A stretch of DNA of 43,805 nt from positions 1 through 43,805 of the forward strand of contig JARLGU010000040.1 of NCBI GenBank assembly GCA_031292625.1. Direction: 5' to 3'. This DNA is from Capsulimonadaceae bacterium (GTDB lineage: Bacteria; Armatimonadota; Armatimonadia; Armatimonadales; Capsulimonadaceae). The translations under genes and the position numbers were made by a program. Position 1 is the stretch's first letter, and every line of letters starts with the position of its first letter. Under the pieces are notes generated by a model. That model made no database searches. It saw nothing but the letters and a program-made list of their open reading frames with translations, and was not told the DNA's origin. Positions 8,542 to 15,234 of the stretch are shown here, piece by piece.

Positions 8542-8829
8542 ATGCTCAAGCTAAAACGCGACATTCGCTCGCTCACGGATTTCAAGCGGAATACGGCCGA
8601 CTACATGCAGCAGCTCAAAGAGACCAAGAGGCCCGTCGTACTGACAGTCAACGGCAAGGCTGAAATTGTCGTTCAGGACGCCGATAGCTACCAGGATTTG
8701 TTGGACAAGGCCGAGCAGATGGAGACGATTGAAGGAATTCGCAGAGGGCTTGAGGACATGCGAACAGGGCAAATGCGTCCGGCTGCGGAAGTGTTCGCCG
8801 ATATGCGCCGGAAATTGAACCTTGGCTAA
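8542..8829 (+). CDS. Antitoxin of the Phd/YefM type
   Basis: The 95-residue protein has the Phd/YefM pattern: a basic N-terminus, an early SLTDFKRNTADYMQQLKETKRPVVLTVNGKAEIVV beta-alpha-beta domain that binds operator DNA, and an acidic/amphipathic C-terminal tail that wraps the toxin. It neutralises the RelE/ParE-type protein encoded directly behind it; the genes overlap by 8 bases, the usual arrangement of a type II module. The promoter is expected to be repressed by the antitoxin-toxin complex, but no clear palindrome was identified. It lies inside the tRNA-bounded accessory block. Confidence 0.9.
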   Translation: MLKLKRDIRSLTDFKRNTADYMQQLKETKRPVVLTVNGKAEIVVQDADSYQDLLDKAEQMETIEGIRRGLEDMRTGQMRPAAEVFADMRRKLNLG

Positions 8830-9145
8830 GCGCTACCAAACCCAGATCACGGCAACCGCGGAAGCCGAGATGTATGCCGCCTATCAATGGATAGCCAATG
8901 AAGCCCCGGACAGCGCGCAGCAATGGCTAATGGGGCTTCGTGACGCCATCTCCTCTCTTGAAAGCTTTCCCGAGCGCTGCCCCATCGCGCAAGAGAACGA
9001 TTTGTTTGATGAGGAGATCCGGGCACACTTATATCGCACGAGCAGCGTCTACCGCATCCTTTTTACCATCCAGCAAGACAAGGTCGTAGTTCTTTGGGTC
9101 CGACATGACGCTAGAGATGCGTTGAAGCCATACGCTGGGCAGTAG
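8822..9145 (+). CDS. RelE/ParE-superfamily toxin
   Basis: The 107-residue product is the toxin of the module. It has the ParE/RelE layout: N-terminal strand and helices (TATAEAEMYAAYQWIANEAPDSAQQWLMGLRDAISSLESFPERCP), then RTSSVYRILFTIQQDKVVVLWVRHDARDALKP, where YRILF and VLWVRH are the characteristic C-terminal strands. Family members either cleave ribosome-bound mRNA or poison DNA gyrase; this one cannot be assigned. Translation starts at a TTG at 8822 that overlaps the antitoxin stop, so coupling is likely. Confidence 0.88.
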   Translation: MAKRYQTQITATAEAEMYAAYQWIANEAPDSAQQWLMGLRDAISSLESFPERCPIAQENDLFDEEIRAHLYRTSSVYRILFTIQQDKVVVLWVRHDARDALKPYAGQ

Positions 9146-9263
9146 CAAGACACGTGCTATGCTGCGCTGGATGTGACGCGTTCGAGTTGCTTTCTGGTGC
9201 TCGGCCTCGCCTCTTCAGGTGTGCCATTTGCGGCCGGGCCAGGAGACAGGGTTCGGCATTCCA

Positions 9264-9347
9264 ATCCCAAATCTCATCCAATGCGAGCTTGGCTTGCGGG
9301 GAGTACTGGACCTTCAGCTTGGGCGTTTTGCCAGCCATGCAGTGCAT
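9264..9347 (-). pseudogene. N-terminal fragment of a second ParE-type toxin
   Basis: On the minus strand, MAGKTPKLKVQYSPQAKLALDEIWDWNAE is the start of a ParE/RelE toxin (the YSPQAKLALDEIWDW helix is characteristic). After about 25 family-like residues the frame continues as unrelated sequence to a stop at 9111, so the catalytic half is missing. The start overlaps the end of the decayed antitoxin frame by about 25 bases, preserving the original antitoxin-toxin order. Confidence 0.6.
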
Positions 9348-9559
9348 TTCTGTGCGAAATGTTCACGGATCTGGTCGCTTGTATAGACCGGACGGCCGGA
9401 TTCCACTACTGCGGCAATGCCCCGAAGATCGGCGACGATTTCAGGTGCAAATAGATGATCGTAGTTTTCCGCGTCGGCGGATTGTTTAAGCAGGTTTTCG
9501 GTTAAATGGTTTCGTGGCGGACTATCGCACCTGCCCTTACCGTGATCAGCGCTGGCCTG
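9314..9559 (-). pseudogene. Decayed antitoxin upstream of the ParE fragment
   Basis: A minus-strand frame is open for 81 codons, from a TGA at 9560-9562 to a TGA at 9314-9316. Its C-terminal half reads as protein (NYDHLFAPEIVADLRGIAA, then VVESGRPVYTSDQIREHFAQ), and it ends overlapping the toxin fragment, as antitoxins do. There is no ATG, GTG or TTG in a useful position; short plausible segments appear in other frames further upstream, suggesting frameshifts. The exact antitoxin family is not identified. Confidence 0.5.
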
Positions 9560-9656
9560 TCACATTGATAGGCTTAAACCGATTCGTTTCGACATATCGA
9601 CGGACCTTCTGAACTGCGGGATATCGACAACTTGACTGGCAGCGATGTCCTTTGCC

Positions 9657-10154
9657 TTATCGCGTGTCAATATGAGACTGCCGCTTAATCACTTCCCATT
9701 CGTCGGGGCTCACCCGTCTTACTCGTAGCGTCGCGAGCAAGTCCGCTCGCAAACCGTCCGGCGCTTTACCCGAGTCGTATACAAGGGCAGTGAGATTTGG
9801 TATCGGAATCGCGGCCAGTTTGGCATTTGAGTAGTAGGGGTTCGTGACAAACGGCTTGTTCGATGTTGGGTCGATGAATTGTGGATCTGTCAGCTTCGCT
9901 TTGTATTCGAGCGACGCAAGATCCTTCGTACTCTTGAGCGACGGCAGATAACCGCCGCTACCTGTAATGTGCTGAAGGAGGTCTATGCCGATTACGGATA
10001 GCCTAGACTTGGACCCTCTGCCTACGTCATAAGTCTTTGCGGGCATAGAAAATATCGAATATAGGAAGTAGGCCGCTAGAATGAAACCAATAATCAACCA
10101 AGGGGGAGATTTGGTGAATTGCCCGTCAGTTTCCATCATTTTCCCCATGGCCAT
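9657..10154 (-). CDS. Membrane-anchored protein, probably a degenerate prepilin-like (H-X9-DG type) derivative
   Basis: 165 residues with one N-terminal membrane segment (PPWLIIGFILAAYFLYSIF, about residues 18-36) and a soluble remainder. The order DLLQHITGSGGYLPSLKST, FIDPTSNKPFVTNP, AIPIPNLTALVYDSGKAPDG, LRVRRVSPDEWEVIKRQ resembles the C-terminal half of the DUF1559 prepilin-like proteins common in Armatimonadota and Planctomycetes, in which a DGHV motif precedes the last basic helix. Here DGHV is replaced and the [10 protein letters not shown] prepilin cleavage signal is absent, so it would be a non-pilin relative. That relationship is inferred by eye. It could instead be another island-specific envelope protein, for example an immunity protein. 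Confidence 0.55.
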   Translation of the reverse strand: MAMGKMMETDGQFTKSPPWLIIGFILAAYFLYSIFSMPAKTYDVGRGSKSRLSVIGIDLLQHITGSGGYLPSLKSTKDLASLEYKAKLTDPQFIDPTSNKPFVTNPYYSNAKLAAIPIPNLTALVYDSGKAPDGLRADLLATLRVRRVSPDEWEVIKRQSHIDTR

Positions 10155-10277
10155 CCGCTATCGTTTTGCTTTGCGTTTCCGTGACTTGCGAACGGAACTT
10201 TCCAGGTGATCGCTATCATATAATCGAGCGCATTTCCGCCCATGATGCTGCTGCCAATGCCTACGACTACGAGCCAC

Positions 10278-10751
10278 TTACTTCCAGTTTGATATGACTA
10301 CGTCGTGGTGATCCCAGTCTCGGAACTTAAGAATGCGCGGAGTTACAATGAGCGGAAGCAACCGATCCGAGATGATTGGCGGGTCATAAGGCGAGAAGGC
10401 CACTACAGGGGTAACGATGAATGATACGTTATGATTCTCGAACAACAAAGTGACACTTGTACTTCCAGTTGCCGTGCCAACGAGACGGCGCTTCGGATAT
10501 AGATAGTAGCACCCATATGGCGTGTATTCCGTCGTGCCATCGTCCCCTGTCGTGGTCACCAGAAGATCGCGCCCTTGTCGATAAACCGCGCACTTTGGCA
10601 CGAAACCGCCCGGATTAGTCGCCGAGACCTCCCAAGCGCGCCACCAAAAACACGGCCAGACCCAGCAAACGGCGAACATAACGATCGGCCCAGCGACGCT
10701 CAAGGAGATCAGTTTCGCCCATCTGCTACGTTTGGAGAATCGCTTATTCAT
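10278..10751 (-). CDS. Small membrane protein, second (orphan) immunity-protein paralog
   Basis: 157 residues: a basic N-terminus, one membrane segment (about 13-37, rich in Trp at its outer edge) and a soluble, presumably periplasmic, beta-rich domain. It is a clear paralog of the protein at 11117-11593: the first 30 residues are almost identical and blocks such as YPKRRLVG and VSFIVTPVVAFSPY are shared, while the middle and C-terminus differ. Directly upstream lies a remnant of the effector's 3' end, overlapping its ATG exactly as the intact effector overlaps the other copy. It therefore looks like the immunity gene of a displaced effector tip. The divergence fits altered toxin specificity. 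Confidence 0.65.
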   Translation of the reverse strand: MNKRFSKRSRWAKLISLSVAGPIVMFAVCWVWPCFWWRAWEVSATNPGGFVPKCAVYRQGRDLLVTTTGDDGTTEYTPYGCYYLYPKRRLVGTATGSTSVTLLFENHNVSFIVTPVVAFSPYDPPIISDRLLPLIVTPRILKFRDWDHHDVVISNWK

Positions 10752-10839
10752 GTGGAGTGTATCTCCGAACCGTTACTTTCCCGTCGACGTGATCCTCTCA
10801 GACCTGGTCAACGGTTCCAAGATTGACATCATTTTTAAC
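10744..10839 (-). pseudogene. Leftover 3' tip of a second effector copy
   Basis: In the frame that overlaps the downstream ATG, 31 codons read VKNDVNLGTVDQV, stop (TGA), EDHVDGKVTVRRYTPHE, then TAA. This aligns without gaps to the last 31 residues of the intact effector (GKNDVKLATVEQV-W-KDHVGGQVTVRRFIRHE). The effector's Trp (TGG) is a TGA here, so the copy is dead as well as truncated. Upstream of KNDV the similarity stops. Confidence 0.75.
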
Positions 10840-11116
10840 TGTTACTTCCTGCGTGTGATCGATCAAGGGGGTAGTCGGCCACTAACGAGGCGGTCATTCT
10901 GAAACAGGCTGGCTTGCGGTCAAACGGTTTTGAGGCGGAGGTATACACCGGCCTTCACACTCTCCTCCGGCGACAAGCATGCCCCGTCGCAACTTTATAA
11001 TCTTGGCGTCGTCTCCAACAAAATAGCGACGGGCCGTTGCCAGAGAAGCACCAGGTGAACAATCTGAAACTTGCGTTACAAGTCCTTTATTTGGTTCTGG
11101 TCGGCTGATGAGCCGT
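10840..11116. other. Spacer between effector remnant and first immunity gene
   Basis: About 280 bases without a supported gene. A minus-strand frame of 80 codons (10894-11136) overlaps the end of the immunity gene and has no recognisable features; I treat it as non-coding or as further debris of the duplicated effector/immunity unit. Confidence 0.3.
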
Positions 11117-11593
11117 TTACCGCCAATGGGAAACAACGACCTCGTGATGTCCAGCGCCCTGAAACTTAAGTTCGTTACCTACTATAGTCAGCGAGTGCAA
11201 GGGATACCGACCATCATTCGGCTCAAAATAGGGCGAGAAGGCAACTACTGGGGTAACGATGAATGACACGTTATTATTCTCGTACAGCGCAAGAAAACTT
11301 GTGCTTCCTGTAGTTCCTCCAACGAGACGGCGCTTCGGGTAGGCGAGGTAGCAACCGTACGGCGTATCATCACCAGTGGACTCTTCTAATCTCGTGGTCA
11401 CCATTAGATCGCTCCCTCGCCGGTAGACCGCACAGTTTGGCGTCAATGCGCCCGGATCTGTCGCCGAGGCTGACCACGAGCGCCACCAGAGAAATGGCCA
11501 GACCCAGCAAACGGCGAATACAACGATCGGCCCAGCGACGCTCAAGGAGATCAGCTTTGCCCACCTGTTACGTTTGGAACATCGCTTATTCAT
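11117..11593 (-). CDS. Small membrane protein, probable immunity protein of the adjacent amidase effector
   Basis: 158 residues with a basic start (MNKRCSKRNRWAKL), one membrane segment (about 13-37) and a soluble outer domain of about 120 residues containing two Cys-Tyr motifs (NCAVYR, GCYLAYPKRR). The ATG at 11593 overlaps the last codons of the effector gene (ATGAATAA shared), so the two are translationally coupled. A membrane-anchored periplasmic protein encoded immediately downstream of a peptidoglycan amidase is the standard layout for immunity to cell-wall-degrading effectors. Function is inferred from position and topology; the family itself is not one I recognise by name. Confidence 0.6.
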   Translation of the reverse strand: MNKRCSKRNRWAKLISLSVAGPIVVFAVCWVWPFLWWRSWSASATDPGALTPNCAVYRRGSDLMVTTRLEESTGDDTPYGCYLAYPKRRLVGGTTGSTSFLALYENNNVSFIVTPVVAFSPYFEPNDGRYPLHSLTIVGNELKFQGAGHHEVVVSHWR

Positions 11594-12593
11594 GTCGAAT
11601 GAATCTCCGAACCGTTACTTGTCCGCCGACATGGTCTTTCCAAACCTGTTCAACGGTTGCAAGCTTGACATCATTTTTACCAGCATAGATTAACAGGTCG
11701 CCACCCAAGCCAATCGTTGCATGCCCCATATAATGCCAAGGCGAAGGTTCAAACGCCACGATGTCGCCGGGATGAAAGGAAACTGGTGGACTGGAGTGGC
11801 TTCCCAGCACTCGCTCAAACGGTCCGATCTTCTTCTCGCTTGGATCTGCAAGCGCTTCCGCCGGTTCCGGATGCAGAGCGTGGTTCCACGGCAAGATCGG
11901 TTTAGTGACTGGATATCCCTTGCCGCCGAAGCCGATGCCCGCCCCGACACCATAGGCCGCTGCGACGAAGTAGTTGCACTTCCAGCTCCCATTGTTTGCT
12001 GTTTCCAATCCCGGGATCGAAAGCTTGGATTGCTTTCCGAATTTCTTATCTCCTAGATGATCGAGCGCCCATCTTACTGCCATTAGATTCGCAGGTTCGG
12101 GAGATCCAGGCGGAAGCTTGAGCATATCGGCTTTGATCGCCTGAACAGCCTGATTTGCGTCTTGCGCGGAAATGCCATTCTGAGCGGCGCAGTCCAGCAG
12201 GTGATGCAGCCGCCGCTTGTCCTCGTCAGAAATATCTCTCGCCGTCGGCTGAGTTGAGTCTACCTTCTTGCCGCTATCTCCCGGTTGCTGCGCACGTTGC
12301 GCTTGATCGCCCGGCTTGTCAGAGCCTTGAGCTGGGCAGCTGGCTGCCGATGAGTGGTTCTGCGTTTGTCCGGCCTGCCCCGTCGTCTGCGTCGCGGAAC
12401 GTGCGTCCCTGCTGCCTCCTTGCGCTGCGCCGCCGCTGCTCTCTACGCTTGCCTGGGTATCCGTTGCGGAGCCCCGTTGTGGCTGTGCTGTCGAGGGCTG
12501 ATCGAGGGAAGCCCATTCTCCCATGAGCCGTACTACGTAGCGTTCCTTGACGGTTCGGCTACACCGCACGCGAGCTTCGGCTTGTCCCGGCAC
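11586..12593 (-). CDS. Putative peptidoglycan-amidase effector (NlpC/P60- or CHAP-like C-terminal domain)
   Basis: 335 residues. Residues ~1-30 are charged, ~31-110 form a low-complexity Ser/Gln/Ala/Gly/Thr linker, ~120-165 are helical, and ~165-335 are a papain-like amidase domain. The catalytic Cys is C206 in GSWKCNYFV and the His is H291 in YMGHATIGLGG, with PGDIVAFEP between them; this KCNxFV/PGDxVA/GHxxI pattern is that of amidases acting on peptidoglycan. No signal peptide is visible, so delivery would need a dedicated machine (type VI secretion, a contractile particle or similar), none of which is in the window. The GTG start at 12593 has a strong AAGGAGG site 8 bases upstream. The gene overlaps the immunity gene downstream, and a relic of another effector tip follows it. 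Confidence 0.65.
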   Translation of the reverse strand: MPGQAEARVRCSRTVKERYVVRLMGEWASLDQPSTAQPQRGSATDTQASVESSGGAAQGGSRDARSATQTTGQAGQTQNHSSAASCPAQGSDKPGDQAQRAQQPGDSGKKVDSTQPTARDISDEDKRRLHHLLDCAAQNGISAQDANQAVQAIKADMLKLPPGSPEPANLMAVRWALDHLGDKKFGKQSKLSIPGLETANNGSWKCNYFVAAAYGVGAGIGFGGKGYPVTKPILPWNHALHPEPAEALADPSEKKIGPFERVLGSHSSPPVSFHPGDIVAFEPSPWHYMGHATIGLGGDLLIYAGKNDVKLATVEQVWKDHVGGQVTVRRFIRHE

Positions 12594-12893
12594 TTCGTCG
12601 TCCTCCTTCGCAATTTGAAGCGCACGTACGTTCGCAATGCGGCGCGCTGCCTTACGTCAATTGTGCCCCGGAAACGAACATGCGTACCCATCCCGGGCAA
12701 GATTTTTTGCACATTTTCTCTAGCGCACTATCGACGGCGCTGCTCGTGGACGTGGATGGAGGATTCGTCGCCGCAGCGACATTCTTAAGGACGGAGGGTT
12801 ACCGCCGCACAGGCACGGCGATCCGAACGGAGCGCGCCCGCCGCAATAAGCGACAGCAGACACATTGCGGAAACCGGGTATAGCCAATGGAAT
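12594..12893. other. Gap upstream of the effector gene
   Basis: No complete gene is seen. The effector frame stays open upstream of its GTG to a TGA near 12657 but offers no other start. Short protein-like stretches occur in the two other minus frames near 12660-12790, separated by an A6 run, so the effector may once have had a longer N-terminus; this is weak evidence. Confidence 0.25.
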
Positions 12894-12933
12894 AGCCCCG
12901 CCTGGGTTTCGAGCCCAAGCGGGGCTTTGTCTT
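12894..12933. terminator. Hairpin next to tRNA-Glu
   Basis: agccccgc (12894-12901) pairs with gcggggct (12919-12926), and the stem continues with tggg/ccca (12903-12906 with 12914-12917) after one mismatch. The T-rich tail ttgtctt (12927-12933) is on the plus strand, while the tRNA is transcribed the other way and would reach only att; the hairpin may work in both directions. Confidence 0.6.
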
Positions 12934-12935
12934 AT

Positions 12936-12954
12936 CGTGGTAGCGCATACGGGA
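12936..12954 (+). repeat. tRNA-Glu 3' end, partner of the repeat at 8220-8238
   Basis: cgtggtagcgcatacggga contains the encoded CCA, discriminator base and acceptor/T-arm 3' strand of the tRNA gene (on the minus strand). It matches 8220-8238 at 17 of 19 bases in direct orientation. It marks the tRNA-side boundary of the accessory block. Confidence 0.5.
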
Positions 12955-13014
12955 TTCGAACCCGTGGTCTCTACCTTGAGAGGGTAGCGTCCTAGGCCGC
13001 TAGACGAATGCGCC
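12938..13014 (-). tRNA. tRNA-Glu (anticodon CUC)
   Basis: The minus strand folds as a standard cloverleaf: acceptor GGCGCAT with ATGCGCT (a G-U closing pair), a D-arm with TCTAGCGGCCTAGGA, an anticodon stem CTACC/GGTAG around the loop CTCTCAA, and a T-arm CGGGTTCGAATCCCG. The anticodon is CTC, reading GAG (Glu). CCA is encoded (12938-12940). Its 3' end faces the accessory block, and an imperfect copy of that end lies at 8220-8238. Confidence 0.96.
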
Positions 13015-13096
13015 GCAATCCGATCTCAAGAGCCGTATTATAGCCGGTCGCCGCGGCCGATGTCAAGACGGATCCCAGGCGCTGAAAACCCATCGC

Positions 13097-13543
13097 CTAT
13101 CGTTCGTCGCCGGAAGGCGGCTGAATGGCGCTAGACGCGCCGTTGGACGGCGCGACGAGACCGCCGACCTTTTTGTCGCCTCCCGGATGCGCCGCGTTTT
13201 CCGTGTGTCCAGACGGAAGACCGATGAGCAGCGCGCCAATGCGGCTGACGAGATCGCGGGGAGGCTGTGCGTTGGACTGAGCAAGCGGCGTGCCCGACGT
13301 CAAGCTCAGGCCGCCCGATTGCGCGAGGCGAGTGCCGACAATTGACGCGATCAGGACGACGGCGGCCGCCGCGAACGCCAGAGCCATCGCGAACCTCGCG
13401 GATCGCGGTTGTCCCCAAAACCCTCTGCGACGTGTCTTCACAAGGACGCGCTCGTTGAACTCCGCGGCTCGCAGCTTGCGTACGGGCAGCGACGCCAGGC
13501 CATCGCGGAGAGCCTCGTCTATTTTATCGCGATCGTCGCTCAT
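13097..13543 (-). CDS. Membrane protein coupled to an ECF sigma factor, probable anti-sigma factor
   Basis: From the ATG at 13543 the product has 148 residues: an acidic/charged cytoplasmic part (about 1-42), one membrane segment (RFAMALAFAAAAVVLIASIVGT) and a low-complexity outer part rich in Gly, Pro and Ser. Its ATG shares one base with the sigma-factor stop (TGATG), so the two are co-translated. Position and topology argue for an anti-sigma factor, but the zinc-binding HxxxCxxC motif of the ZAS family is absent. The sensed signal is unknown. An upstream in-frame start would add 10 residues but has no support. Confidence 0.7.
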   Translation of the reverse strand: MSDDRDKIDEALRDGLASLPVRKLRAAEFNERVLVKTRRRGFWGQPRSARFAMALAFAAAAVVLIASIVGTRLAQSGGLSLTSGTPLAQSNAQPPRDLVSRIGALLIGLPSGHTENAAHPGGDKKVGGLVAPSNGASSAIQPPSGDER

Positions 13544-14109
13544 CAATCTTCCTCCGCGCACGCGGCAAGCCACAAACCACGGAACTGGGCTCGCGCGGAG
13601 TTCAGTCGGGAACGGACGGTTCCCACCGGAACTCCCAGAACGTGGCTGATCTGAACATAATCCATGCCTTCCAGTTCGCGCAACACGAGGGCCGCGCGCG
13701 CCGGAGGGGGCAACTGGTCGAGAAGCTGGCCGACCAAAATCTTTGTATCGATTGAGCCTGCTTGCGAATCGCCGGGCATTCCGGGAGGCTCAACTCGAAA
13801 GTCGCTGCTCACCTCGCGCTGCCACCTTGCTCCGCGACTGCGGTCGATGCACAGCCGGACCACGATGCGCATGAGCCACGTCGCGAATGAACCGTCCATC
13901 GAAAGGCTTTTCAAGCTGCGAAACGCCTGAATAAACGCCTCCTGCGCCACATCCTCGGCCTCGGCATCGCGCCGCAAGACATGCGTCGCCAATCGAACCG
14001 CGCGCATCCGGTAACGATCCAGCAGCCACGTGTACGCCGCTTCCTCGCCAAGACGAGCGCGCGCCACCCACTGCGCGTCGGCGTTTTCGCCTGGGCAGCG
14101 GTCAGACAT
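13543..14109 (-). CDS. ECF-subfamily RNA polymerase sigma factor
   Basis: About 188 residues with region 2 (EEAAYTWLLDRYRMRAVRLATHVLRRDAEAEDVAQEAFIQAFRSL, then FATWLMRIVVRLCIDRSR) and region 4 (LPPPARAALVLRELEGMDYVQISHVLGVPVGTVRSRLNSAR); no sigma regions 1.1 or 3. It directs RNA polymerase to a small regulon under control of the coupled membrane protein. The frame is open further upstream, with alternative ATG at 14148; the ATG at 14109 is chosen because it leaves the usual short N-terminus, but neither start has a strong ribosome binding site. Confidence 0.9.
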   Translation of the reverse strand: MSDRCPGENADAQWVARARLGEEAAYTWLLDRYRMRAVRLATHVLRRDAEAEDVAQEAFIQAFRSLKSLSMDGSFATWLMRIVVRLCIDRSRGARWQREVSSDFRVEPPGMPGDSQAGSIDTKILVGQLLDQLPPPARAALVLRELEGMDYVQISHVLGVPVGTVRSRLNSARAQFRGLWLAACAEED

Positions 14110-14759
14110 CGTCACAGATTTAGCGTCTCGCGTCGTTGTGGCGATCATGCCAATTGAGACCGTTCTTCTGTTCGGAATATGTCCCTGAAACCTACCTTGT
14201 ATGGTTGGTGTTGCCGGTGCGTCGCCATCGATCACTTACCGGCGGCAATTCGCGACCGATTAGTCTCCCTCGAAACCCGTCAACCTTGGTATGGCGCGTG
14301 TCTACAACTACAAGGACGCGGCGAGGCGTGGAAAAAGTTCACTATATTGGTCATCGTTATTTTGAGACGTTCACCCGAAGCGCTTCCGTTAACTTTACAC
14401 CATCATGTCGTTCGTAGCCAGGCAGGCCGCCGAAGCGTGGGAGCGTTCTTTAAGGGCGAGTGTCACAAATCGAAATGTTTTTAAGACGGCTTCGTTGCCG
14501 CCGAGGCAATTTTTGATTAAGGGCCGCCGCGGCGGATTCGTGGCTTCACGGTGTGCGCTGCAATCGGTCGTCGGCGGCAAAACGCGGTGCGCGTGTCGAC
14601 GATTCTTCGTACGGCGCCGCCGTGAACGAGGCGCGTGCAAAAAATGACCCGGCTGCACAAGCAGTCCTGAATCTTGTCCGCGACATGCCCGGTAAGTACA
14701 CGCACGCCTAAATCTTCCGGCTCGCGAAAGTTTGTCCTCTTGAGGCGCTTCCAGCACGA
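14110..14759. other. Long intergenic region without a supported gene
   Basis: About 650 bases between the sigma factor start and the acetyltransferase stop, both on the minus strand. Short ORFs exist on both strands (for example plus 14179-14484 and 14405-14647), but they lack ribosome binding sites and have Arg/Cys-rich compositions typical of shadow frames. The sigma-factor promoter should lie in 14110-14250; I cannot point to it. No terminator was seen for the acetyltransferase gene. Confidence 0.35.
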
Positions 14760-15224
14760 TTATGACACCATCAAGCGGTACAGATGCCACTCGCTCAGGT
14801 GCTTTGCGCCGAGCGATTTGTAGAACTCCTGCGCGGCCGTGTTCCAGTCGAGCACCGTCCACTCGACGCGGCCGCAGTCGCGTTCGGTTGCGATCTGGAT
14901 GCAGCGGGTGAGCAGGAGCTTGCCGATCCCCGCGCCGCGGTGTTCGGGGAGGACGAAAAGGTCCTCGACATAGAGAGATGGCTTGCAGAGAAAGGTCGAG
15001 TACGTTTGAAAAAAGATCACGTAACCGATCGCGCCGGCGTCGATATCCTCCGCGAGATAGGCCTCATACAGCGGCGGCTGGCGCTCGAATCCGTGGGCGA
15101 TGAAGCGCTTGACAGCGTCGTCATCGGGGCCTGGCAGGTTCTCGAAGTCGGCGAGGCTGCGGATTAGCCCGATAAGCGCGAGGCCATCCTCGGGCGACTG
15201 GGCGCGGCGGATCGTTGCGGTCAC
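14760..15224 (-). CDS. GNAT-family N-acetyltransferase
   Basis: The 154-residue protein has the GNAT core: an N-terminal substrate-side part (TIRRAQSPEDGLALIGLIRSLADFE), the strand YVEDLFVLPEHRGAGIGKLLL containing the acetyl-CoA pyrophosphate loop (RGAGIG), and a final strand/helix AAQEFYKSLGAKHLSEWHLYRL. It resembles diamine/spermidine acetyltransferases in layout (DLFVLPEHRG, WNTAAQEFYKSLGA), but the substrate is not certain. The GTG at 15224 is chosen because it has a GAGGAG site 7 bases upstream; that site lies over the end of ftsY, and the genes are separated by only 10 bases, suggesting one transcript. Confidence 0.88.
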   Translation of the reverse strand: MTATIRRAQSPEDGLALIGLIRSLADFENLPGPDDDAVKRFIAHGFERQPPLYEAYLAEDIDAGAIGYVIFFQTYSTFLCKPSLYVEDLFVLPEHRGAGIGKLLLTRCIQIATERDCGRVEWTVLDWNTAAQEFYKSLGAKHLSEWHLYRLMVS

Positions 15225-15234
15225 GCGTCGCTCC

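Noticed and set aside
257-9630. A 13-base repeat, gggatatcgacaa, near 259 and 9618
   Set aside because: Short, unflanked by similarity and not linked to any element; treated as chance.
14405-14647. An 80-codon plus-strand ORF in the gap before the acetyltransferase
   Set aside because: No ribosome binding site, Arg/Cys-rich composition and no family resemblance.
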